Shown here piece by piece: positions 6,692-12,157 of a stretch of 12,157 nt of DNA. The position numbers and the translations under genes were made by a program. Numbering within the stretch: position 1 is the stretch's first letter; the number at the start of each line of letters is the position of its first letter. The stretch lies in assembly GCA_905235695.1 (NCBI GenBank), contig CAJOMW010000064.1, positions 1-12,157 on the forward strand, in the 5' to 3' direction. The stretch comes from an uncultured Clostridia bacterium (GTDB lineage Bacteria; Bacillota; Clostridia; Oscillospirales; CAG-382). The notes beneath the pieces are model-generated. The model was not told the origin of the DNA, searched no databases, and saw only the letters and a program-made list of their open reading frames with translations.

Positions 6692-7513
6692 ATGAAAAAA
6701 CTATCCGGATTTCTCGTTGGTTTTCTGGACGTTCTCGTCGTCTTTGCGGTCCTTGCGTTTATCATGTACGGACTCTGGTCGATAGGGCTCGTCGAGCCGC
6801 CTTCGTTTCTCTCTCCCCTCTTTTCAAGGTCTGGCACATACGGCGGCGAAGACGTCCGAAGGTCGAGCGATATACTGAGGTCTGCCGCCGAAGAAGAGAA
6901 TTACGATATAATACAGGCGGATATGTCTAAGGAAAACGTAAAGAAAATGCTGTCTCTTCTCGAGCCCGAGAAGGACTTCACGCAGGAGATAGAGTACTCC
7001 CTCATGTCGGGTACTTCCTCTTTGACGGAGCGTGTTATCATAACAATGCGCGAAGACATATCCGTGGCGCATTTTATATCCGGCACGGATGAAGTGACAA
7101 AGCAGGTCGTATATTCAGACGGAACAACGTCAGTGAGCACGGTTCTTCCCGGCGGCGTCAAGACCGTCAGCTACCAATCCGGAAAGATAGCTTTTTCCGA
7201 GCAGGTCGGCGCACTTCTGACTTACGAAGACTTCCTCGATGTTTCCGATGATGACGACTACTCTTTCTCTCTCATATCAAGCGAAAGCGGCACCATGATG
7301 CTGATAAGCTTTACGAGCAGAAGCGGCGAATACACGCAGGAGCAGACGTACAAGCTCAGCCTTGAATACGGCGTCGTCACCGAGGCTTACTGCTACGAAA
7401 ACGATGCCCTCATATACTCTCTCTCAACGAGCTATATAGGAAAGGAGAGGAACGCCTCTCCCTCCATACCCGACGAGCTGCTGAATCTCCTGCCTGCCGG
7501 AGTAATATCGTAA
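6692..7513 (+). CDS. Membrane-anchored extracytoplasmic protein of unknown function
   Basis: I do not recognise the family. The 273-residue product begins M-K-K and has one strong hydrophobic segment at about residues 7-33, then a region of about 240 residues that should lie outside the membrane. No lipobox cysteine follows the segment, so it is probably an uncleaved signal anchor. The exported part has short alternating hydrophobic/polar stretches rich in Ser, Thr and Tyr with an acidic D-D-D-D near residue 190, suggesting a mainly beta fold; a LolA/RseB-like curved sheet is one speculative possibility. It has a near-perfect ribosome site (TAAGGAGG, 6677-6684) and follows the TagO-like gene by 29 bases, so a role in envelope assembly is a reasonable guess from context only. 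Its stop is one base from the stop of the convergent gene. Confidence 0.85.
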   Translation: MKKLSGFLVGFLDVLVVFAVLAFIMYGLWSIGLVEPPSFLSPLFSRSGTYGGEDVRRSSDILRSAAEEENYDIIQADMSKENVKKMLSLLEPEKDFTQEIEYSLMSGTSSLTERVIITMREDISVAHFISGTDEVTKQVVYSDGTTSVSTVLPGGVKTVSYQSGKIAFSEQVGALLTYEDFLDVSDDDDYSFSLISSESGTMMLISFTSRSGEYTQEQTYKLSLEYGVVTEAYCYENDALIYSLSTSYIGKERNASPSIPDELLNLLPAGVIS

Positions 7514-7514
7514 G

Positions 7515-7871
7515 CTAAATCAGCAGCAGGACGGCGAGAAGTATCGGTACTGCCTTGTCGTTCTCGCTGTCGCCGTCAAGCAGAAAGAACACGATAAGAA
7601 GTATAAGAATGAGATCGCCCGTGTCAATGCCGCCGAAGAGAGCGGAAAGCCCCTTTTTTCTGCCGCTGTCGGCATCTGAGACGGCTTTTTCGGCATTGAG
7701 GCATATTTTGCGGTCTTCCTCTTTTTCCTCTGCCGGCCGGGCAGTTTTTCCCGTGCAGGTGTTCTGCTCCGCTCCCCCGGCGCTTCTTCTGAGGAACTCT
7801 TCCCTTGCGAAGGCATCCTCAAACGCCTTTACAGCTCCGCTCGATTTTTCAGGATACGTTCCCGAATACAT
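7515..7871 (-). CDS. Small protein with two C-terminal hydrophobic segments, unknown function
   Basis: Counting from the ATG at 7871-7869 the product is 118 residues. That ATG has an excellent AGGGGAG site five bases upstream; a TTG 33 bases earlier (7904) has none, so the shorter form is chosen. The N-terminal 75 residues are polar and charged. The C-terminus ends in two short hydrophobic stretches, at about 87-98 and 107-118, separated by an acidic loop (D-G-D-S-E-N-D-K). This 'D-L-L-x-I-x-L-I-x-F-L-L ... acidic ... L-L-x-A-L-L-L' ending recalls small uncharacterised proteins of spore-forming Clostridia, which I note from memory, not a search. It is last in a three-gene minus-strand set and ends one base from the end of the plus-strand gene. 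Confidence 0.75.
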   Translation of the reverse strand: MYSGTYPEKSSGAVKAFEDAFAREEFLRRSAGGAEQNTCTGKTARPAEEKEEDRKICLNAEKAVSDADSGRKKGLSALFGGIDTGDLILILLIVFFLLDGDSENDKAVPILLAVLLLI

Positions 7872-7938
7872 AAAATCTCCCCTTTTGTCGCAGACGTAGT
7901 ACAAGCCGTCAGAAATATATGTGCGGCGCTCTTTTATA

Positions 7939-8373
7939 TCAGCCTAAAAACCTTCCCAAGTCGTCCTTGTAATTGTTTATGAGGCTCGCAAGGCTTATCG
8001 CCTTGACAAGTCCGTCCACCCTGCTCTTTTTCTCGTCGTTTATATATGGCTTTATCGCCTTGAGAAGCGCAACTCTGTTGTCGCCGTCAGCCATTCCGGA
8101 AAGGAGCGACAAGCCCTGTGAGATTGCGGGCACGGACGGCATCTGCTGCGAAATCGCATCTTTTTCCGGCGTCTCGGGCAGAGGCATTGCAAAATCGGTA
8201 TCGTCTTTATCCGAAAAGCCGTCCTGATCTTCGGCTTCGCCGCCGGCGTTGTCGCTAACGGCATTTCCCGAACCGGAGCCGGATGACATTGAGGACGCAA
8301 GAGAAGCGATGAGGTTCACGTTATCCGGATTGCTCAGAAAATCTTTTATTTTATCGCTTGAAACGTCAGGCAT
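7939..8373 (-). CDS. Small acidic helical protein, unknown function
   Basis: A 144-residue soluble-looking protein with three parts: a short helical N-terminus (about 1-30), a low-complexity middle with a Ser/Gly run and then many Asp/Glu residues (about 30-75), and a helical C-terminus (about 85-144). The C-terminus contains L-L-K-A-I-K-P-Y-I followed by D-E-K-K-S-R-V-D. That 'LLxALKPYLxxExxxxVD' pattern is one I associate with uncharacterised proteins of spore-forming Clostridia, often beside small membrane proteins like its neighbour; this is recollection and inference only. There is no signal peptide or membrane segment. AGGGATG before the ATG at 8373 can serve as ribosome site. It lies 19 bases after the upstream gene and 67 before the next start, so the three are probably one operon. 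Confidence 0.75.
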   Translation of the reverse strand: MPDVSSDKIKDFLSNPDNVNLIASLASSMSSGSGSGNAVSDNAGGEAEDQDGFSDKDDTDFAMPLPETPEKDAISQQMPSVPAISQGLSLLSGMADGDNRVALLKAIKPYINDEKKSRVDGLVKAISLASLINNYKDDLGRFLG

Positions 8374-8392
8374 GGTATTTCATCCCTATTTC

Positions 8393-8638
8393 TTACTGCA
8401 TTTCGTTTATGCGCTTTGTAATCTCGGCGGTTGCGGCCGGTCCGAGAGACGAGAGGAGTGCGTTTGCCTGCTCGGGTGTGAGGGAGGATATCATATTCCT
8501 CAGCTTTGATACGTCCGACAGGGCGTAGGTCACCTTATATTTGTCGGCGCCGGCGGCTATTGCCGCCTCCGTAATCTTTTGGCGCAGCTCCTCGTCTGAA
8601 AGGGCAAGCACCTTTTGAAATTTACCGTTATCTATCAT
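8393..8638 (-). CDS. Small helical protein, unknown function (81 aa)
   Basis: The reading frame is open further upstream, but the ATG at 8638-8636 is the likely start because AAAGGAG lies nine bases before it and the upstream residues are a basic, low-quality stretch overlapping the divergent promoter region. The resulting 81-residue protein is predicted mainly helical, with no membrane segment or cysteines. It contains A-L-S-D-E-E-L-R-Q-K-I near the N-terminus and S-S-L-T-P-E-Q-A-N-A-L-L-S-S-L-G near the C-terminus; the latter looks like a small helix-turn-helix-style hairpin of the kind used in protein-protein contacts. It is the first gene of the minus-strand trio. I do not recognise a named family. 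Confidence 0.72.
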   Translation of the reverse strand: MIDNGKFQKVLALSDEELRQKITEAAIAAGADKYKVTYALSDVSKLRNMISSLTPEQANALLSSLGPAATAEITKRINEMQ

Positions 8639-8668
8639 AAAAACATTCTCCTTTCGTTGTTTTACGGT

Positions 8669-8676
8669 ATTATATG
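8669..8676 (-). promoter_or_regulatory. Possible -10 element for the three-gene minus-strand operon
   Basis: On the minus strand the sequence CATATAAT occupies 8676-8669, about 30 bases before the first start codon. It contains a perfect sigma-A TATAAT, and CATATAAT also matches the sporulation sigma-E -10 consensus (CATAYAAT-like). The -35 is poor for both: TGTCAA at the 17-base sigma-A position, and GTCAAAAC about 12 bases upstream for sigma-E, slightly too close. Which sigma factor is used cannot be settled from sequence. Confidence 0.4.
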
Positions 8677-8726
8677 CGCCTTTTTTTCGTTTTGACACTT
8701 TTTTACTGCAAAGGCGGTTTTTTTGA

Positions 8727-9257
8727 ATGAAAATACTCGTTTTTTCGGACACTCACGGAAAGACTGACAAAATGTGCGAGATAATAAGCAAAAGAAGGGC
8801 TTCTGCCGATCTCGTACTGCATCTCGGCGACTGCTTTTCGGATATTGCCGAAATAAGGAACGACTTTCCCGACATAGCCTTCCTCGGCGTCAGCGGCAAC
8901 TGCGACTATCGCTTTTCGGAGGACTATCCGCAAAGCAACGCTGTATCCCTTGAAGGACACACCCTGTTCTTCACCCACGGACACCTTTATCAGGTGCAAA
9001 ACTCTCTTACTTCGCTGACGTTCGCCGCCTCTTCAAAGGGTGCGGACATCGCCCTGTTCGGGCACACGCATATCGGCCTTTGCACCGAGGTTCCGTTTCC
9101 GTTCTCAACGGATGGCGATGACAGAAAAATACTTATATGCAACCCCGGAAGTCTCTCCCGTCCGCGTGACGGAAGCGGAGGAACCTACGGAGTGCTTGAA
9201 ATATCGGAGAATTTCAGAAAATTTACGATTACAGACGCTGAAAAGGAGCAGATATAA
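8727..9257 (+). CDS. YfcE/MJ0936-family metallophosphoesterase
   Basis: A 176-residue single-domain calcineurin-like phosphoesterase. All metal-ligand motifs are present: D8 and H10 in S-D-T-H, D35 in H-L-G-D, N58 in G-N-C-D, H84 in F-T-H-G-H, and H113/H115 in G-H-T-H. The conserved C-terminal N-P-G-S-L-S-R-P-R (139-147) is typical of the YfcE group, whose members hydrolyse phosphodiesters in vitro with manganese or similar metals; the natural substrate is unknown. GGCGG lies about nine bases before the ATG. It heads a chain of five plus-strand genes that overlap one another: its TAA shares one base with the next ATG. A TTGACA sits at 8692-8697, but no matching -10 follows at normal spacing. 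Confidence 0.92.
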   Translation: MKILVFSDTHGKTDKMCEIISKRRASADLVLHLGDCFSDIAEIRNDFPDIAFLGVSGNCDYRFSEDYPQSNAVSLEGHTLFFTHGHLYQVQNSLTSLTFAASSKGADIALFGHTHIGLCTEVPFPFSTDGDDRKILICNPGSLSRPRDGSGGTYGVLEISENFRKFTITDAEKEQI

Positions 9258-9424
9258 TGACATACAGGCCAAATCAAAAGGGAAAATACGCGCAGATAAT
9301 CACTTTTCTGTGCATCGTTGTTGCGGTACTCCTGTTTTTTGTCTCGACAAAGGTGCAGATGTACGTTTTTGTCTATCAGATAACTGCGATAGTGCTTATG
9401 GTCGCCGGAATTGAATATTTATGA
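9257..9424 (+). CDS. Small two-TM membrane protein (55 aa), probable N-terminal half of a split gene
   Basis: A short frame: ATG at 9257 overlaps the phosphodiesterase stop by one base (TAATG) and its TGA (9422-9424) overlaps the next ATG by four (ATGA). The product has a polar start (M-T-Y-R-P-N-Q-K-G-K), then two hydrophobic segments at about residues 12-30 and 36-52 separated by T-K-V-Q, consistent with a two-helix membrane hairpin. The following gene begins where a cytoplasmic domain would be expected after the second helix. I recall clostridial proteins in which such a hairpin continues directly into a Y-V-x-S-D-Y-x-Y domain, so this may be the front half of one ancestral gene. Codon usage (ATA, GTT, TTT mixture) looks coding throughout. 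Confidence 0.75.
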   Translation: MTYRPNQKGKYAQIITFLCIVVAVLLFFVSTKVQMYVFVYQITAIVLMVAGIEYL

Positions 9425-9777
9425 AATACGTCATGAGCGACTATGTATACAAGGCTTCCGAGCAGGATATAGAGATATACAAGGTGACCGGCAATAAAAG
9501 TGTATGCATCTGCTCTCTCAGTTATGAGGAATCGGTGAGCGGCGTGGTTACAAGGGACTACTGCGACAGCCATCGAGAAAAATTCGGCAAGAGTAAGATA
9601 ACCGTAAACTACTGCAAAAACATATTTCCAAAGGAATATTCGCTCTATTTCTTCAACTTCAATTCAAAGCTCGCCCTTCTTAAATTCGAGCCGGACGAGG
9701 CGTTCACAAAATACATGAATGAGAAGATAACCGCCGCAATAAGCTCAAAGGAAAGGGCGGAAAGCGACGATGAATGA
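9421..9777 (+). CDS. Soluble protein of unknown function (118 aa), probable C-terminal half of a split gene
   Basis: The 118-residue product opens M-K-Y-V-M-S-D-Y-V-Y, lacks a signal or membrane segment, and has a mixed alpha/beta look: D-I-E-I-Y-K-V-T-G-N-K-S-V-C-I-C-S-L-S near residues 16-34, an N-Y-C-K-N-I-F-P strand region near 63-70, F-F-N-F-N-S-K-L-A-L-L-K-F-E near 77-90, and a helical acidic tail. This resembles a small PH-like or barrel domain as found after paired membrane helices, but I cannot name it. Its ATG overlaps the preceding 55-aa frame by ATGA in the -1 frame and no strong ribosome site is seen, so translation probably depends on the upstream frame. Its end overlaps the thiI start by eight bases. 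Four cysteines are scattered without an obvious zinc motif. Confidence 0.78.
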   Translation: MKYVMSDYVYKASEQDIEIYKVTGNKSVCICSLSYEESVSGVVTRDYCDSHREKFGKSKITVNYCKNIFPKEYSLYFFNFNSKLALLKFEPDEAFTKYMNEKITAAISSKERAESDDE

Positions 9778-10993
9778 CACCGAAAGGACACAGACATATA
9801 TGGCTGAAAACGTAAAAGAAGTAATCCTGCTGAAATACGGCGAGGTAGTTCTGAAAGGGCTGAACAGGAGCCACTTTGAGAGCATACTCGAAAAGGACGC
9901 AAGGACGCGCCTTAAAAAGTGCGGAAACTACAAGCTGACGTCGGCGCAGTCGACGATGTATGTAACGCCGCTGGACGAGGACGCCGCAAGAGCTATCGGA
10001 AAGACCGCAGAGGAATGTACTAAGATATTCGGAGTGGTATCGGTCAGCATAGCCTGCGAGATAGAAAAGGACATGGATAAGATAACCGCTTTTATAGGCG
10101 GTTACGTAAAGAGCATAAGAAACGGCGCAAAGACCTTTAAGGTTACCGGGAAGCGTTCGGACAAGAAGTTCCCCTACACCTCGCCGGAGCTTGCCGCTAT
10201 ATGCGGCGGCGCAGTGCTCAAGGCAAATCCCGATATAAAGGTCGACGTAAACAATCCCGAGCTTGACGTAAGGGTAGAGATACGGGACTATGCGGCTTAT
10301 ATCCATGCGAGAAGCATTCCCGGCGCCGGCGGAATGCCTGCCGGAAGCGCAGGAAAGGGACTGCTCCTTCTCTCGGGCGGGATTGACAGCCCGGTAGCGG
10401 GATATATGCTCGCAAAGCGAGGGGTTTCGGTAGAAGCTCTCCACTTTGACAGCTACCCGTACACGAGCGAGCGTGCGCGCCAGAAGGTCGTGGAGATATC
10501 GGAGGCAATGTGCGACTGCTGTGGAAAGGTCAATATGCACGTGATCTCCCTGACAGAGATACAGGAGGCTATACGGGATACCTGCCGCGAGGACTACTTT
10601 ACGCTGATACTCCGCCGCTTTATGATGCGGCTCGCCGAGAAGACCGCAAAGAAGGTAGGCGCACTCTCCCTCATAACCGGCGAAAGTCTCGGACAGGTCG
10701 CAAGCCAGACGATGTCTGCGCTCGGAGTTACAAATTCCGTTGTCAAGAGCCTTCCCGTGTTCCGTCCGCTCATAGCAATGGACAAAGAGGAGATAATAAG
10801 AACGGCAAGGAAAATCGGCACGTTCGATATATCCATACAGCCCTATGAGGACTGCTGTACGGTATTTACGCCGCGCCACCCCACCACAAATCCCGTTCTC
10901 GAAAAGATAGAAGCCGAAGAGTCAAAGCTCGACGTGGACGGTCTTGTTTCGAGAGCCTTTGAAAATATTGAAAGGATCGAGATAAAAGCATAA
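9770..10993 (+). CDS. thiI: tRNA 4-thiouridine synthase ThiI (no rhodanese domain)
   Basis: ThiI adenylates U8 of tRNA and inserts sulfur to make 4-thiouridine; it may also supply sulfur for thiamine. Domains in order: an N-terminal ferredoxin-like part (V-I-L-L-K-Y-G-E-V-V-L-K-G, about 18-30), a THUMP domain (about 60-180), then the PP-loop adenylation domain with S-G-G-I-D-S-P (202-208), and a conserved C-terminal D-C-C-T-V-F-x-P-R-H-P (361-371). At 407 residues it lacks the C-terminal rhodanese domain of E. coli ThiI and resembles Bacillus ThiI, which takes sulfur from a dedicated cysteine desulfurase (NifZ); none is in the window. The start at 9770 overlaps the previous gene by eight bases; an ATG at 9800 fits the usual family N-terminus equally well. 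Its TAA overlaps the cinA ATG. Confidence 0.96.
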   Translation: MNDTERTQTYMAENVKEVILLKYGEVVLKGLNRSHFESILEKDARTRLKKCGNYKLTSAQSTMYVTPLDEDAARAIGKTAEECTKIFGVVSVSIACEIEKDMDKITAFIGGYVKSIRNGAKTFKVTGKRSDKKFPYTSPELAAICGGAVLKANPDIKVDVNNPELDVRVEIRDYAAYIHARSIPGAGGMPAGSAGKGLLLLSGGIDSPVAGYMLAKRGVSVEALHFDSYPYTSERARQKVVEISEAMCDCCGKVNMHVISLTEIQEAIRDTCREDYFTLILRRFMMRLAEKTAKKVGALSLITGESLGQVASQTMSALGVTNSVVKSLPVFRPLIAMDKEEIIRTARKIGTFDISIQPYEDCCTVFTPRHPTTNPVLEKIEAEESKLDVDGLVSRAFENIERIEIKA

Positions 10994-12157
10994 TGAACGC
11001 CGAAATTTTCTGCATAGGCACAGAGGTGCTGATAGGAGATATAGTAAACACAAACGCCGCATATATTGCGAAAAAGCTCTCCGAGGCAGGCATAAACGTG
11101 TACTACCACTCGGTCTGCGGCGACAACGTCGAGAGGATAGAAAAGTGCCTTGACACAGCTTTTTCAAGGAGCGATCTGGTCATAACCACAGGTGGGCTCG
11201 GTCCGACGTACGACGACATCACAAAAGAAATCATAGCAAAAAAGCTCGGACTTGAGCTTGAGGAAAACAGCGATATTATACGCCGTCTCGAAGAGCACTT
11301 CAAAAAGAGCGGACGGACTATGACAGACAACAACCGAAAGCAGGCTATGATACCAAAAGGCGCTTATATATTTGAGAACCGCTACGGCACGGCTGACGGC
11401 ATAGCGGTCGAATCGGGCGGCAAAAAGGTCATAATGCTGCCGGGGCCGCCAAGAGAGGTACAGCCCATGCTCGACGAGCAGGTCATCCCCTATCTTTCGG
11501 GCGAAGCGGAATACGTTCTCGTATCGTCAAACGTCAATATATTCGGCATGGGTGAATCAACCGTCGAAACGACGCTCGGAGACCTCATGCAGACGTCCGA
11601 GAACCCGACTGTTGCCCCATACGTCAACGCAGGCGAGGTGCGTCTGAGAGTGACGGCAAGAGGCAAAGACCGGGACGAGGCAAGGGCGCTAATAGCTCCC
11701 GTCGTCGAAAAGATAAAGAGCCTTATAGGTGACGCTGTATACGGAGTTGACGAGAAGTCTATCGAGAGCGTGCTTGTCAGAAAGCTCTCGGAGAAGAAGA
11801 AAAAGATAGCCTTTGCGGAGTCATGCACCGGGGGACTTATATCAAAGAGGCTCACTGACGTTCCGGGCGCAAGCGAGGTGTTCGGATACGGCTTTACCAC
11901 CTATGCAAACGAGGCAAAAGAGGCGCTTCTCGGCGTAAAGAGAGAGACGCTTGAGATGCACGGCGCCGTCAGCAGCGAGACGGCAGAAGAGATGGCACTC
12001 GGCGCGCTGAAGGCAAGCGGAGCGGATATTGCGATATCCGTAACGGGCATTGCCGGGCCGGGCGGCGGAACTGCCGAAAAGCCGGTCGGGCTTGTGTATA
12101 TGGGAATAGCCTCAAGCAGCGGATGCCACACTAAAAAGCTTCTGCTTGCGCAGTACT
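10993..12157 (+). CDS. cinA: CinA: competence/damage-inducible protein, nicotinamide-nucleotide amidase (partial)
   Basis: An open frame of 388 codons runs off the right edge without a stop; full-length CinA is usually about 410-420 residues, so only the last few tens are missing. It has the N-terminal MoaB/MogA-like domain with I-G-T-E-V-L-I-G-D (8-16) and T-G-G-L-G-P-T-Y-D-D (66-75), a linker with L-P-G-P-P-R-E-V, and a C-terminal PncC domain with E-S-C-T-G-G (276-281, catalytic serine S277) and T-G-I-A-G-P-G-G-G-T (351-360). The C-terminal domain deamidates NMN to nicotinate mononucleotide; the N-terminal domain in some homologues hydrolyses ADP-ribose. The ATG shares one base with the thiI stop (TAATG). 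In many Firmicutes recA follows, but that would lie beyond the window. Confidence 0.95.
   Translation, partial: MNAEIFCIGTEVLIGDIVNTNAAYIAKKLSEAGINVYYHSVCGDNVERIEKCLDTAFSRSDLVITTGGLGPTYDDITKEIIAKKLGLELEENSDIIRRLEEHFKKSGRTMTDNNRKQAMIPKGAYIFENRYGTADGIAVESGGKKVIMLPGPPREVQPMLDEQVIPYLSGEAEYVLVSSNVNIFGMGESTVETTLGDLMQTSENPTVAPYVNAGEVRLRVTARGKDRDEARALIAPVVEKIKSLIGDAVYGVDEKSIESVLVRKLSEKKKKIAFAESCTGGLISKRLTDVPGASEVFGYGFTTYANEAKEALLGVKRETLEMHGAVSSETAEEMALGALKASGADIAISVTGIAGPGGGTAEKPVGLVYMGIASSSGCHTKKLLLAQY

Noticed and set aside
8692..8726. TTGACA at 8692-8697 as a -35 for the YfcE-like gene, and a CTGC/GCGG mini-hairpin with a T-run at 8706-8724 as a terminator.
   Set aside because: No acceptable -10 lies 16-18 bases after the TTGACA, and the hairpin stem is only four pairs including a G-T pair. 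Neither is convincing.
8639..8752. Upstream extension of the 81-aa minus-strand gene to 8752.
   Set aside because: The added residues are basic and low quality, would overlap the start of the YfcE-like gene, and the AAAGGAG site points to the ATG at 8638.
9704..10879. 391-aa open frame on the minus strand opposite thiI.
   Set aside because: ThiI on the plus strand has all its family motifs; the long antisense frame follows from codon bias and lacks recognisable domains.
1..12157. CRISPR arrays, transposase genes, tRNA or rRNA genes, toxin-antitoxin pairs.
   Set aside because: None seen on either strand. The only repeats with regular structure are the NTCAACA motifs, which are too short and irregular for a CRISPR array.

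Overview
The window looks like chromosomal DNA from an anaerobic, Gram-positive member of the Clostridia, probably a gut Oscillospirales or Christensenellales-type lineage. The protein families, the strong AGGAGG-type ribosome sites, the rhodanese-less ThiI, the TagO-type lipid-phosphate transferase and the YwlE-like phosphatase all fit this. Most of it is near 50% GC by eye, with an unusual preference for the ATA isoleucine codon and AGA/AGG arginine codons. The first ~530 bases are clearly more AT-rich and look like a different compartment.

Layout. (1) 1-291, minus strand: the start of an AT-rich gene encoding a DUF4379-type zinc-finger protein, cut by the window edge. (2) 292-531: an AT-rich gap with at least seven NTCAACA motifs, including a 9-bp tandem and an 11-bp inverted pair resembling DnaA boxes. 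(3) 3003 down to 532, minus strand: a four-gene operon of dCMP deaminase, YwlE-like arginine/tyrosine phosphatase, RimI acetyltransferase and TsaD (tRNA t6A synthesis). (4) 3004-3217: a divergent promoter region with a recognisable sigma-A promoter each way. (5) 3218-7513, plus strand: aminotransferase, tryptophanyl-tRNA synthetase, a TagO/WecA-type undecaprenyl-phosphate sugar-1-phosphate transferase, and a membrane-anchored protein of unknown function. (6) 8638 down to 7515, minus strand: three small unknown genes, the last ending one base from the preceding plus-strand gene. (7) 8727 to the right edge, plus strand: a tightly overlapping chain of YfcE-like phosphodiesterase, a 55-aa two-TM protein not captured by length-filtered gene calling, a 118-aa soluble protein, ThiI and CinA (cut by the window edge).

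The recognised genes are mostly housekeeping: tRNA modification (TsaD, ThiI), ribosomal protein acetylation (RimI), tRNA charging (TrpS), nucleotide clean-up (dCMP deaminase, CinA/PncC), protein dephosphorylation and cell-envelope polymer initiation (TagO). No mobile element, CRISPR array, rRNA or tRNA was found. The points most worth a second look are the motif cluster at 325-490, the apparent split gene at 9257-9777 and the unknown three-gene operon at 7515-8638. I see no clear evidence for an entirely new multi-gene system.
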